Assembly (NCBI RefSeq): GCF_900110675.1
Contig: NZ_FOEN01000003.1
Span: 62,001 to 126,000 of the forward strand
Direction of reading: 5' to 3'
Length of the DNA stretch: 64,000 bases
Origin: Ignavigranum ruoffiae
Lineage (GTDB): Bacteria; Bacillota; Bacilli; Lactobacillales; Aerococcaceae
The position numbers were made by a program, and so were the translations under genes. The notes beneath the pieces are model-generated. The model saw nothing but the letters and a program-made list of their open reading frames with translations. It did not search any database and had not been told where the DNA came from. Of the stretch, positions 8,789-16,090 are shown in pieces. How positions within the stretch are numbered: position 1 is the stretch's first letter; each line of letters starts with the position of its first letter.

Positions 8789-10512
8789 CCTATTCTCCTT
8801 TCTTTCTTGCTAAATCCATCTATCACAGTCCAGATAATATAAGCAACAATAATTAGAAGGACGATCAAACTAGAGAAGGCATTGGCATGGCGCAAATTTC
8901 CTGCTTGTTGGAAACTCAAGACAGATACGCCAATAGTTTGAGATTTAGAAGCATATAATAAAGACGAAACAGTCAACTCTGTTAAGGCGGTCAAAAATAC
9001 TAATACCGTTCCACTCAAGACAACGTTTTTAATAAGGGGCATTAGAATACGACGCCATTTTACCCAAATCGGACTGCCACTAACTTGAGCCGCTTCTTCG
9101 ATGGATACATCCAATTGCTGAAAACTCGCGATTGATGAGCGCACTTGCAAACTAAAAAAACGGGTAAAGTAAGCAATGTACAAGATGGAGATTGAACCAT
9201 AAATCCCTGGATTCCAACCTGGTAGGGGTTGCATCCAAGCAAAGATCATAGATAAAGCAAAGACCGTTCCAGGTAAGGCGTAAGGAATTGTTGCCACACT
9301 TTCAATTAGAAAGGCAATAGGCTCTTTCTTACGAACTCGAAAGTAAGCTAAGATTGTTCCAATTCCCAAAGAAATAAGTGCGGTTACCCCTGCTAGTTTT
9401 AAGGAAGTCAATATGGCTTGACGACTTTTCACACTTTGGAAGATAAACAAATAATTCTTTAGACTCAGATTATCGATGCTTAAAGGCCGGCCCATAACTT
9501 TATATAACGGAGAAATTATCAAGGCAATTAAAGGAAGAATACTGGTTACCAGTATAAATAGAATGATGGCGCCTTCTATCCAAGGACGTTTAGCGCCAAG
9601 ATAATAACGAACACTATGGTCCTGAACCTGGCTTTCCAATTGTTGATGCCGGGCTAATAATAAGCGCTGAATACCTAGACCTATTAAAGCAATCACCGCT
9701 AGAACCACTGAAAGGACTGCTGCCTGATTAAAAGCACTCGGCCCGAAGCCGATAACTTGCTGATAAATATAGGTAGTCAACACGGTAATATTGGCCGAAG
9801 AACCGAGAAAAGCTGGAATTCCAAAATTATCCAAACAGCTAAGAAAGGCAATGAAAATTCCTGCCGTTAATCCAGGCATCGCCATGGGTAAGGTTACTTT
9901 CCGTAATACTATCCACTGACTGGCGCCTGAAATTCTAGCTGCTAGTTCTGTTTCGCGTGGAATTTGGCGAAAAGCATTCAAAGTAAATAAATACACTAAG
10001 GGATAAGTTGTAATTCCTAAAACAACAATCATCCCCAACATAGAATATAAATTAAAACCGTTAAACCCAGGCAAAATCACTGCCAGCCATCTCGCCATCT
10101 GACCATTTTGGCCAAAGAACTGTAACCAAGCCAGAGACGACACATAAGAGGGAATAATGAAGGGTAAGAAAAGGAGTAAGTGCAAGCTTTTCTTATAGCG
10201 AATGTCCGTATAAGCCATCAGCCAGGCAAAAGAAATTCCACATAAACTAGCTAAAATAGTTGCGCCGAATACCATAATAAAGGTATTAACCAACACACGC
10301 CAAGTTCGCTCCATCCTAAAGATTTTAAGATAATGATCTAAGGTAAATCCTAACTCACCTTGAAAACTCATATAAATTAATTTTAAAAAGGGAAGCACGA
10401 AAATTAGAAAACTTATAATAAGAATCAATAGCTTTATAATTCGGTATTTATCAAAAATAAAAGAGGAAACAAAAGGGTTTCCTCTTTTATGGGCAGGTTT
10501 AAAGACTGGCAT
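8785..10512 (-). CDS. ABC importer permease, tandem double permease (FbpB-like)
   Basis: A 575-residue inner-membrane protein made of two fused binding-protein-dependent permease units of about six helices each. The coupling EAA-like loops are ELAARISGASQWIVLRKVT (about 190) and EAAQVSGSPIWVKWRRILMP (about 475). This double form is typical of FbpB/AfuB and of some aminoethylphosphonate importers. Its stop overlaps the start of the ATPase gene, and 27 bp separate it from the binding-protein gene. It forms the translocation channel. Confidence 0.88.
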   Translation of the reverse strand: MPVFKPAHKRGNPFVSSFIFDKYRIIKLLILIISFLIFVLPFLKLIYMSFQGELGFTLDHYLKIFRMERTWRVLVNTFIMVFGATILASLCGISFAWLMAYTDIRYKKSLHLLLFLPFIIPSYVSSLAWLQFFGQNGQMARWLAVILPGFNGFNLYSMLGMIVVLGITTYPLVYLFTLNAFRQIPRETELAARISGASQWIVLRKVTLPMAMPGLTAGIFIAFLSCLDNFGIPAFLGSSANITVLTTYIYQQVIGFGPSAFNQAAVLSVVLAVIALIGLGIQRLLLARHQQLESQVQDHSVRYYLGAKRPWIEGAIILFILVTSILPLIALIISPLYKVMGRPLSIDNLSLKNYLFIFQSVKSRQAILTSLKLAGVTALISLGIGTILAYFRVRKKEPIAFLIESVATIPYALPGTVFALSMIFAWMQPLPGWNPGIYGSISILYIAYFTRFFSLQVRSSIASFQQLDVSIEEAAQVSGSPIWVKWRRILMPLIKNVVLSGTVLVFLTALTELTVSSLLYASKSQTIGVSVLSFQQAGNLRHANAFSSLIVLLIIVAYIIWTVIDGFSKKERRIG

Positions 10513-10539
10513 CGTTCTTTAATCCATCTCCTTTATAAC

Positions 10540-11550
10540 TTATTGAGCAGAGAACATTTCATCAAATTTTGCTTTATCTTGTTCTCGATTATCCAATAAT
10601 TCCTTCATATCTCCTGAAAGAACCTTATCCAATTGATCAACAGTCTTTAGACCTTCTGGCGCTTCAATCCCTTCGCGAATTGGAGTATAACCTAGATCGG
10701 CTTGTAATTGTTGACCGGCTTCTGAAAGGATAAAGTCAACGAATGTTTGAGCAATTTCTACTTCTTCGGTATCTTTAGTAATCGCCACCGGTTCAGTGAT
10801 AACCGGCACGCCTTCCTCAGGATAAACGAAGTCTACTGGCGAACCTTCATTTTTGGCTCGAATGGCTAAATAGTCAACCACCATCCCATAGGCTTTTTGA
10901 CCACCAGCCACGGCTTCCATCACTCCACCATTCCCTTTCACCACTTCAGGGTTGATAGCTTTTAGATTTTCGTAGAAGTCCCAGCCAAAGTTATCCAAAC
11001 GGGTAAAAATACCTAAGTTGTAAGCAGCTGCTCCTGAATACAAAGGATTAGGCATGACAACTTGATCCTTAGCTGTTTCTGCTAATAAATCTTGCCAAGA
11101 TTTAGGGGCTTCAACCAGATCCGTGTTATAGATAATTCCAGTGGTCAAGATTTTAGTCCCAGTATACATATTATCCGAATCTACAAAATCTTGTGGAATC
11201 GCACCTGCTTCGGTCGATTCATATGCTAGTAACATATCTTCTGCCTTTAATGATTCAAACGTCACCGCATCCGCTAAAAGCAGAACATCCGCCATCACCT
11301 TGCCAGATTCTTTTTCTGCTTTCAACTTAGACATCACTTCTTCCGTACCAGAACGGAACACATTGACAGTAACATTAGGATAAATAGCATTATAAGCTTC
11401 GACTAATTTTGCAGCATCTTCATCGGGTTGTGAAGTATAGAATTCGATTTCACCTTCAAGATCTTTATTTTCTTGACCAAAAATGGTTGAAATATTGACC
11501 ATAGAAGCTAATAGAACTACAGATAATAATAATTTAACCAGTTTTTTCAT
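10540..11550 (-). CDS. Extracellular solute-binding protein (FbpA/AEP-binding family)
   Basis: A 336-residue secreted binding protein: signal peptide of about 25 residues, then EGEIEFYTSQPDEDAAKLVEAY and the two-lobed fold typical of the iron/phosphonate/hexose-phosphate binding family. No cysteine occurs in the signal region, so no lipobox is visible. That is unusual for a Gram-positive importer and leaves its retention at the surface unexplained. Its ATG overlaps the TGA of surE. Iron binding is the default label for this family, but Tyr-Tyr iron ligands are not obvious and the context suggests an organophosphate or phosphonate. Confidence 0.82.
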   Translation of the reverse strand: MKKLVKLLLSVVLLASMVNISTIFGQENKDLEGEIEFYTSQPDEDAAKLVEAYNAIYPNVTVNVFRSGTEEVMSKLKAEKESGKVMADVLLLADAVTFESLKAEDMLLAYESTEAGAIPQDFVDSDNMYTGTKILTTGIIYNTDLVEAPKSWQDLLAETAKDQVVMPNPLYSGAAAYNLGIFTRLDNFGWDFYENLKAINPEVVKGNGGVMEAVAGGQKAYGMVVDYLAIRAKNEGSPVDFVYPEEGVPVITEPVAITKDTEEVEIAQTFVDFILSEAGQQLQADLGYTPIREGIEAPEGLKTVDQLDKVLSGDMKELLDNREQDKAKFDEMFSAQ

Positions 11551-12326
11551 CAGATAATCTCCTTTTCATTAATATATTTCTGAATGGGTTCAACTAAATT
11601 CATTGACTCAGACATCATCGATAAAGGGGACACGGTTACATATCCCGATTTAACGAAATGATAATCATTCTGAATATCCTCAGAATGAATCTCTTGAAAC
11701 AAATTTCTTAACCAATAAACATCCCGGTCTTTCGGATCTTTCAACACTTTAAAATCAAATTTCTTAATGCTTAAATCCATCGGCACTACTTTAATTCCCT
11801 GGATAGACTGAAGTTCCATACTTGGTAAATTTACGTTTAGAAAATAAGCGAAATTTTTCAGGTCGGGCAATATCTTGCCTAAGTTTTGATGTAGAAACGG
11901 TTTTAGCCGTCCGAAATTAACCTGATGATTACTGCTTCTGGCCATGGATAAAGCCAGAGCTGGAATTTGATACAGGTTGGCCTCTCGGGCTATCGCCAGT
12001 GTCCCAGAGTAGCATAAATCTTGACCCAAATTAGCACCAGCATTAATCCCTGATATGACTAAATCTGGTCGACCAGCAGATAGATGTTCTATACCAAGCT
12101 TAAGACAATCTACCGGACTTCCATTGACTTTAAAAGAAGTCACACCGGTCATCAAATCGACTTGCTGAGCGCGCAAGGGCCGGTCCAAAGTGATGGAGTG
12201 ACTTGCCCCGCTTCGTTGAGAATCTGGTGCCACTACAATAATTTCAGCAATATCTTGTAAGACTTCTACCAACAAATACAAACCAGGACTAACAATCCCA
12301 TCATCGTTCGATATTAATAACTTCAT
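11550..12326 (-). CDS. surE: SurE-type 5'/3'-nucleotidase (survival protein)
   Basis: A metal-dependent phosphatase acting on nucleoside monophosphates. The metal site ISNDDG is at residues 5-10, followed by RSGASHSITL and the family signature SGINAGANLG with CYSGTLAIARE. I start at the ATG at 12326, which has AAAGGAGG, rather than upstream at 12344; this gives 258 residues, normal for SurE. It is the first gene of the operon with the importer and the MBL-fold hydrolase. A Pho-box-like array lies in front. A role in scavenging phosphate from imported esters is plausible. Confidence 0.92.
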   Translation of the reverse strand: MKLLISNDDGIVSPGLYLLVEVLQDIAEIIVVAPDSQRSGASHSITLDRPLRAQQVDLMTGVTSFKVNGSPVDCLKLGIEHLSAGRPDLVISGINAGANLGQDLCYSGTLAIAREANLYQIPALALSMARSSNHQVNFGRLKPFLHQNLGKILPDLKNFAYFLNVNLPSMELQSIQGIKVVPMDLSIKKFDFKVLKDPKDRDVYWLRNLFQEIHSEDIQNDYHFVKSGYVTVSPLSMMSESMNLVEPIQKYINEKEII

Positions 12327-12357
12327 ATAACCTCCTTTATCCACTTGCTATTTATTT

Positions 12358-12437
12358 TATTAAAATAATGTTAATTTAATGTTGATCCTAGGTAAATTTT
12401 CAAAAGAATTGTTAATTCAATGTAAATAATTTGTAAA
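12358..12437 (-). promoter_or_regulatory. Array of 11-bp-spaced TTWACA boxes (PhoP- or WalR-like) upstream of surE
   Basis: On the plus strand TGTTAA (12410), TGTAAA (12421) and TGTAAA (12432) repeat every 11 bp. A second run has TATTAA (12358), TGTTAA (12369), TGTTGA (12380) and GGTAAA (12391), also every 11 bp. Read toward surE these are TTTACA/TTAACA boxes with 5-bp gaps, as in the B. subtilis PhoP box. The WalR box (TGTWAH-N5-TGTWAH) read on the opposite strand fits equally, so the regulator is not settled. Confidence 0.6.
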
Positions 12438-12526
12438 TATGACAAACCTATTCAGAATTTCTGAAGCTGAAACTCAACTATGCAATGTTGAATCTTTAAA
12501 CAACTCTTTAGATCTCTAATTTTTGT

Positions 12527-12583
12527 AAAATAAAAAGCTATGATATAAGTCATCAATTAAAAATTGATGATTTATATCATAGC
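12527..12583 (-). terminator. Strong terminator, probably that of the tRNA-Lys/Thr operon now displaced by the prophage
   Basis: Two 22-nt arms (12537-12558 and 12562-12583) pair along their whole length with one G-U. Read leftward they are followed by TTTTTATTTT. The only leftward genes that could feed it are the tRNA genes now at 51262-51415, on the far side of the prophage. In the uninserted chromosome they would lie about 110 bp upstream. Confidence 0.75.
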
Positions 12584-12690
12584 CTTGGAAGTTAAGAATA
12601 GTTTTTCTTGCCCCTTTTTTACCCCTTCTGAGAGTTAACTAAGCAAATTATTAAAATGGAAGGCACTTGAAACATGATAATGTCAAGCTT

Positions 12691-12705
12691 ATGCCGACTG
12701 CAGGG
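12691..12705. other. attL core of the prophage
   Basis: The 15-bp sequence ATGCCGACTGCAGGG is repeated exactly at 51261-51275, where it is the 3' end of tRNA-Thr plus one base. The flanks differ on both sides. This marks the left prophage boundary. Confidence 0.88.
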
Positions 12706-12743
12706 ATGAAAAATATTGAATTATTAAATAATAATTACTAACA

Positions 12744-12763
12744 GTGCAAAATAGGTGCAAAAT
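12744..12763. repeat. Candidate integrase arm-type sites at the left end
   Basis: GTGCAAAAT occurs twice (12744-12752 and 12755-12763), 11 bp apart. The same motif is found at the right end (51132-51140 and 51142-51150, inverted at 51108-51116) and just upstream of the integrase gene (inverted, 49940-49948). Repeats flanking both att cores are typical of integrase arm binding. Confidence 0.55.
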
Positions 12764-12771
12764 TTGATAAT

Positions 12772-12798
12772 TAGCCCCTTTAACCGGGGCTATTTTTT
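12772..12798 (+). terminator. Terminator insulating the left accessory modules
   Basis: TAGCCCC (12772-12778) and GGGGCTA (12786-12792) form a 7-bp GC-rich stem followed by TTTTTT. It would stop rightward transcription from the host, or from the integrase side in the circular phage, before it reaches the small-gene modules. Confidence 0.75.
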
Positions 12799-12829
12799 AC
12801 AAAAAAATAAAAATAATTTGATAAAAGTG

Positions 12830-12858
12830 TTGACATTAGCAAATATATTTGCTATAAT
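12830..12858 (+). promoter_or_regulatory. Module 1 promoter with an 18-bp perfect palindrome as operator
   Basis: TTGACA (12830-12835) and TATAAT (12853-12858) are consensus boxes exactly 17 bp apart. The palindrome TAGCAAATATATTTGCTA (12837-12854) fills the spacer and touches the -10 box. A bound dimer would block RNA polymerase, so this is a strong but repressible promoter, probably controlled by the HTH protein encoded downstream at 13129. Confidence 0.82.
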
Positions 12859-12918
12859 TTACTTGTAAGGTTGAGATATATCTTACAAATAAAAACACAG
12901 GCAAGGAGTGAATGAAAG

Positions 12919-13038
12919 ATGGAAAACGGTATGACAAATGAACAATTCAACAAAGTGTTAAAAATGATTATACAAATAATTGAAGACTCAAAAACAAAAG
13001 AAGAAGCAGTAGAAAAAATAAAAAACCTACTCAAATAG
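12919..13038 (+). CDS. Module 1 small protein, 39 residues, unknown function
   Basis: The ATG at 12919 follows AAGGAGTGAATGAAAG and the frame gives a 39-residue peptide beginning MENGMTNEQFNKVLKMIIQI, predicted to be two amphipathic helices with a lysine-rich end. I recall short ORFs of this kind near the lysin end of streptococcal and enterococcal prophages, but none with a known job. It is the first gene behind the palindromic promoter. It could be an anti-defence peptide, a toxin or a leader; nothing in the sequence decides. Confidence 0.6.
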   Translation: MENGMTNEQFNKVLKMIIQIIEDSKTKEEAVEKIKNLLK

Positions 13039-13054
13039 AGTAGGGTCGGTAATG

Positions 13055-13084
13055 AATCAGGGGAGCCTTGCCCTCCCTCTGATT
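13055..13084 (+). other. Bulged hairpin between the two genes of module 1
   Basis: AATCAG-GGGAG (13055-13065) pairs with CTCCC-T-CTGATT (13073-13084), leaving a single bulged T. Module 2 has the same arrangement at 13620-13653 with the bulge in the same place but a different sequence, which suggests the structure is conserved. It may be a partial terminator or an RNA-processing site. Confidence 0.55.
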
Positions 13085-13128
13085 TATTTAAGTATATCAT
13101 ATTTGGCAAGAGTAAGGAAGATTCACTG

Positions 13129-13326
13129 ATGGAAATCAAAGAAAATATAAAAAAATTATTAGAAACAGATATTAGCAGTTATGAAATAAATAGACAAACA
13201 GGCGTAACTAGGCAATTAATTGATAAATACAGAAAAGAACCAGAAACAATAGGCAGGCTAACTTTGGATAATGCTTTGGCATTATGTAAATACTATGATG
13301 ACATAAAAAAAGAGCACAGCCTTTAA
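13129..13326 (+). CDS. Module 1 HTH-like small regulator, 65 residues
   Basis: A 65-residue protein with a predicted compact HTH: ISSYEINRQTG (helix 2), VTRQLIDKYRKE (recognition helix), then LTLDNALALCKYYD. It is clearly paralogous to the protein at 13748. The start follows AAGGAAG with 8-bp spacing. Position, size and the palindrome in the promoter suggest autorepression, like the Aca proteins that control anti-CRISPR genes. This function is inferred. A terminator overlaps its stop codon. Confidence 0.7.
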   Translation: MEIKENIKKLLETDISSYEINRQTGVTRQLIDKYRKEPETIGRLTLDNALALCKYYDDIKKEHSL

Positions 13327-13340
13327 TGGGTTGTGCTTTT
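13313..13340 (+). terminator. Terminator of module 1
   Basis: AGCACAGCC (13313-13321) pairs with GGTTGTGCT (13329-13337) with one G-U, followed by TTTT. It overlaps the end of the HTH gene and isolates module 1 from module 2. Confidence 0.75.
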
Positions 13341-13398
13341 ATCCTTAAAGTCAGGGCTGTTTTTTTGTAAAAAATATTAATTTATTTTGATAAAACAC

Positions 13399-13427
13399 TT
13401 GACTTTATACATAATATTATGTATAAT
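13399..13427 (+). promoter_or_regulatory. Module 2 promoter with a 22-bp perfect palindrome as operator
   Basis: TTGACT (13399-13404) and TATAAT (13422-13427) are 17 bp apart. The interval 13405-13426 is a perfect 22-bp palindrome built on the half-site TTATACATAAT. The design equals that of module 1, but the half-site differs, so each HTH protein probably reads only its own operator. Confidence 0.82.
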
Positions 13428-13472
13428 AATTATAGAAAGTTGAGAGGAGGATAACCAAGGAATAGAAAGGAA

Positions 13473-13610
13473 GTGAACAAAATCAAAGAAGATAACATAG
13501 TAAAATTACTTGAGAAAGTGATTGAAAACATACCAGAGCTGATAACAGCGATTGTAGCATATCTGACCTACAAGGAACTCAAAAATAAAAACGACCGCAC
13601 CGATAAGTAG
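13473..13610 (+). CDS. Module 2 small protein, 45 residues, possible membrane peptide
   Basis: A GTG at 13473 opens a 45-residue frame ending at TAG 13610. The peptide has a hydrophobic stretch IPELITAIVAYLTY (residues about 20-33) between a charged N-terminus and a strongly charged tail (KELKNKNDRTDK). This layout recalls small membrane toxins of type I toxin-antitoxin systems and some phage anti-defence peptides. The SD sequence GAAAGGAA is close to the GTG, so the start is less certain. It takes the same place in module 2 as the 39-residue ORF does in module 1. Confidence 0.5.
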   Translation: MNKIKEDNIVKLLEKVIENIPELITAIVAYLTYKELKNKNDRTDK

Positions 13611-13619
13611 CAATCGTTT

Positions 13620-13653
13620 AGGTAATGGAGAGCTAACCCCTCTCCTATTACCT
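13620..13653 (+). other. Bulged hairpin between the genes of module 2
   Basis: AGGTAAT-GGAGAG (13620-13632) pairs with CTCTCC-T-ATTACCT (13640-13653), with one bulged T. It matches the module 1 hairpin in position and shape. The following TTTATTAT is only weakly T-rich, so read-through to the HTH gene is expected. Confidence 0.55.
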
Positions 13654-13683
13654 TTATTATATCATTAAGAAAGGGGAATTCAA

Positions 13684-13758
13684 ATGGTATATGCAATCAC
13701 AGCTATACTGTTGGCATTATTATATTTAAAGATAAAGGATGAGAAAAATGATAATTGA
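13684..13758 (+). CDS. Possible 24-residue membrane micropeptide
   Basis: ATG at 13684 follows AAGGGGAATTCAA and gives MVYAITAILLALLYLKIKDE plus four residues: one hydrophobic helix with a charged tail. Its end overlaps the start of the HTH gene at 13748, which would permit translational coupling. It has no counterpart in module 1. It may be a real micropeptide or only a leader for the HTH gene. Confidence 0.35.
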   Translation: MVYAITAILLALLYLKIKDEKNDN

Positions 13759-13957
13759 TACTGAAAAAATTGTTAATCTAATAAATAGTGATCTCACCGG
13801 TTATAGAATAAATAAAGATACCAATGGGGCTATCAAGCAACAGATTCATGACAATTATAAGAAAGGAAAATTAGACATCAATAACATGACTTTAGCTACC
13901 GCCAAGGAATATATGAAATATATTGAAAGCATAAAAAATAACCCTACCTCCGATTAA
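13748..13957 (+). CDS. Module 2 HTH-like small regulator, 69 residues
   Basis: A paralogue of the 13129 protein: DLTGYRINKDTNGAIKQQIH aligns with DISSYEINRQTG-VTRQLID, and both end in a (M/L)TL..A...KY helix. An in-frame ATG also lies at 13739; I prefer 13748 because AAAGG sits 9 bp before it. It is the last gene of module 2 and the probable autorepressor acting at the 22-bp palindrome. Its DNA binding is inferred from fold-like pattern and context only. Confidence 0.68.
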   Translation: MIIDTEKIVNLINSDLTGYRINKDTNGAIKQQIHDNYKKGKLDINNMTLATAKEYMKYIESIKNNPTSD

Positions 13958-13971
13958 GGAAGTAGGGTTTT
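13942..13971. terminator. Bidirectional terminator between module 2 and the endolysin gene
   Basis: CCCTAC (13942-13947) pairs with GTAGGG (13962-13967), extended inward by TCC/GGA. There is a T-run on the right and an A-run on the left, so it can end both the rightward HTH transcript and the leftward late transcript. Confidence 0.75.
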
Positions 13972-13974
13972 AAT

Positions 13975-15432
13975 TTATTTTACGGCTTCAATTTTATACT
14001 CTTTACCGTTCCAAATAAAATGTCCGTCTGGTAATTTTTCTGTTTTTTTGCTATCTTCCTTGTTTTCTTCATCGACAATCTTCCAATCCGCTTTAGGCTC
14101 TAATAAATACTCTTCCAAAATCCATGAATTATATTTCTTAAGACGATAAGCGATTTTCGAATTGTTGACATCTGGGATATCTTTGATTTCAGCAATTATA
14201 TCCGTGGTTAGCTCTAGCTCTTTTTGTCGCTTAGATAATAATAGCTCGCTCTTGCTAGGGTCCAACCATAAGAACCCTTTCGATAACGTAACCTTGTCGC
14301 CTACTTTTAATGGTTTGAATGGTAATTCTGGGGCAGTGTATTTAACCGTCTTAGTGGCTTGTAGGCCTTGAGGATTGTGGCCAACAGTCGCACCATTTAA
14401 GATGCCTAGGTATTTATTAACACGGTCTTTAAGGACTTGATACGTCAATCCGTTTTTACCATTCATGATTTGAGCAGGACACCACTTTTTATCGGGCGCA
14501 AAGTCATAGTGTCGTTTAATCTTTGCGGAAGGATTGAATCCCTCTACATAACAAATACACGCACACAGCTTGGCAAGATTATCAAAGGCCTTGTTATAGT
14601 CGCCGTCGGCATTGATACACTTCTCAATCGAGATATGCGCCATATTGCCCGGTCCATTTCCGTCGCTTGATTGCCAAGTCGCTACGTCGTGATCAAATGA
14701 CATAATCGCTTGAGTGTCATCAACTTGATAGTTCCATGACTTTTGTTCTGGGTTATTAGGGTCGGACATGTTACGTTGGTAGTTAGCCATTGCTCTAGCA
14801 TTTTGTCCTACTCCGGGCGCTCCTGTTTGATGGATAACAATCCCTTGCTTGCGGTTTATTCGGCCAAATGTTTTTGTGAGCGGTAGCGGTTCGACGACTA
14901 GCTTAAGTCCTAGCTTAGCGGCCGCTTGTTGCATGGTTAATTTTGTCATTGGTCTTTCCCCTTTCTGAAATTCGTCATAAGCCTTAAGCCCGTAATAATT
15001 GATAATATCGATGAGTTTCTCTGCATACTTAGAATCCGTGGCATAAGTGTTAACTAACGCTTTAGCTTGCTCCTCGGGTGTTTTGGCGCTAATTGCCTTG
15101 CGGTAATAATTTTTATACCAGTCAGACCTGCTTAGCATTTTAGCGTGGTCTTTGACGGATGCCTCCCACGAACCATACTTTCTAAAGGTACTCCGCATGA
15201 TGTGGATAGCTCCTTTTATTTCTTCGGGACTCTCTTTTAAATACGTTTCTCCGTCCCATTCTCCTCGCTTAGCCTTGTATCCAAATAAATTATTTGCTTG
15301 TTTTGCTAACTCACTTTGGCCATAACCGGATTCTAAGCAAGCCTGGGCGATGGCTACGGAATTAAAAAAGTCTGATGGATATTTAACCACCAGACGGCCA
15401 ACTTTTGTTATAAAATCAAATTCATTATTCAT
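13975..15432 (-). CDS. Endolysin: GH73-type glucosaminidase plus amidase_2
   Basis: A two-domain wall hydrolase of about 485 residues. The N-terminal GH73-like glucosaminidase (about 5-145) has catalytic Glu in ACLESGYGQSELA. The N-acetylmuramoyl-L-alanine amidase (about 185-330) has Zn-site residues in IVIHQTGAPG and KRHYDFAPDKKWCP and the acidic residue in HISIEK. The C-terminal 150 residues probably bind the wall. I take the ATG at 15432 (an in-frame GTG lies at 15441). It directly follows the holin gene with an overlap. Confidence 0.88.
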   Translation of the reverse strand: MNNEFDFITKVGRLVVKYPSDFFNSVAIAQACLESGYGQSELAKQANNLFGYKAKRGEWDGETYLKESPEEIKGAIHIMRSTFRKYGSWEASVKDHAKMLSRSDWYKNYYRKAISAKTPEEQAKALVNTYATDSKYAEKLIDIINYYGLKAYDEFQKGERPMTKLTMQQAAAKLGLKLVVEPLPLTKTFGRINRKQGIVIHQTGAPGVGQNARAMANYQRNMSDPNNPEQKSWNYQVDDTQAIMSFDHDVATWQSSDGNGPGNMAHISIEKCINADGDYNKAFDNLAKLCACICYVEGFNPSAKIKRHYDFAPDKKWCPAQIMNGKNGLTYQVLKDRVNKYLGILNGATVGHNPQGLQATKTVKYTAPELPFKPLKVGDKVTLSKGFLWLDPSKSELLLSKRQKELELTTDIIAEIKDIPDVNNSKIAYRLKKYNSWILEEYLLEPKADWKIVDEENKEDSKKTEKLPDGHFIWNGKEYKIEAVK

Positions 15433-15709
15433 TGTTACCACTCATTAAGTTTTTTGTATATTCATAAACTGATGGACTGATAAATCCAGCGCTAATCCCA
15501 ATAAAAGTATAAGTTTCAAATGAACCACCATTTAGCCACATAAAAATCATTCCGCAACCCCACCCAAGCCATAAAGTAATTAAATTAATGAAACGTGGTT
15601 GTAGCACATTATCTTTATCAAAAAATTTTAATGCTTCGGTTACTAAGGCCACAAAAATAGCGATGACCAAGGCCACCGCTAAATTATTATTAAAAATATC
15701 TTCAATCAT
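15425..15709 (-). CDS. Phage holin
   Basis: A 94-residue protein with three hydrophobic segments (about 9-27, 42-60 and 67-82) and a charged C-terminus ending SGNNE, directly before the endolysin gene. Size, topology and place are those of a holin that permeabilises the membrane for lysis. Its start overlaps the preceding gene as TAATG. Confidence 0.85.
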   Translation of the reverse strand: MIEDIFNNNLAVALVIAIFVALVTEALKFFDKDNVLQPRFINLITLWLGWGCGMIFMWLNGGSFETYTFIGISAGFISPSVYEYTKNLMSGNNE

Positions 15710-16077
15710 TAGTTGTCCTCCTTAATTTCATAACGCTTAATCGTCTCTTCATAGATTAAGTGGGTTCTACTGTTCCCACCAAGCAACTCATACGCTTTAT
15801 AAATATCATCTAAATCCAACTTTTCGTCTAAGGTCATAAAACTCTTTTCTTTGATTCGCATACACATCCGGTTAACTCTAAATCTTAGGAGTGCTAACAC
15901 CCCCTGTTTTAATAGTTCTTGTTCTTCGGACTCATTTTCCATTTGGCGCCGTTTGTTGTTAACAGATTGGCGGTAAGCGTTGACCGCCCTATTTGCTAAC
16001 CAAGACCCTAGCGCAAAAAAACCGACAATAATCGTTTGAAAAAGATGCGTTGTAAACATTTGTTTAAATAGCTCCAT
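15709..16077 (-). CDS. Membrane-anchored phage protein next to the holin (putative second holin or antiholin)
   Basis: 122 residues: one N-terminal membrane helix (about 12-30), then a charged, helical cytoplasmic part (QSVNNKRRQMENESEEQELL). Proteins of this plan occur between receptor-binding protein and holin in many lactic-phage genomes and are often called holin-like, without proof. Its stop overlaps the holin start. Confidence 0.6.
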   Translation of the reverse strand: MELFKQMFTTHLFQTIIVGFFALGSWLANRAVNAYRQSVNNKRRQMENESEEQELLKQGVLALLRFRVNRMCMRIKEKSFMTLDEKLDLDDIYKAYELLGGNSRTHLIYEETIKRYEIKEDN

Positions 16078-16090
16078 AATTACCCCCTTT

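Noticed and set aside
10540-11550. Firm assignment of the importer as iron(III) (FbpA)
   Set aside because: The family is mixed, the tyrosine ligands are not evident, and surE, the hydrolase and the Pho-like boxes point elsewhere; kept as an unspecified family member.
12852-13139. Leftward 95-residue open frame over module 1
   Set aside because: It lies antisense to the module promoter, the 39-residue ORF and its hairpin, has no ribosome binding site, and its composition is that of a shadow frame.
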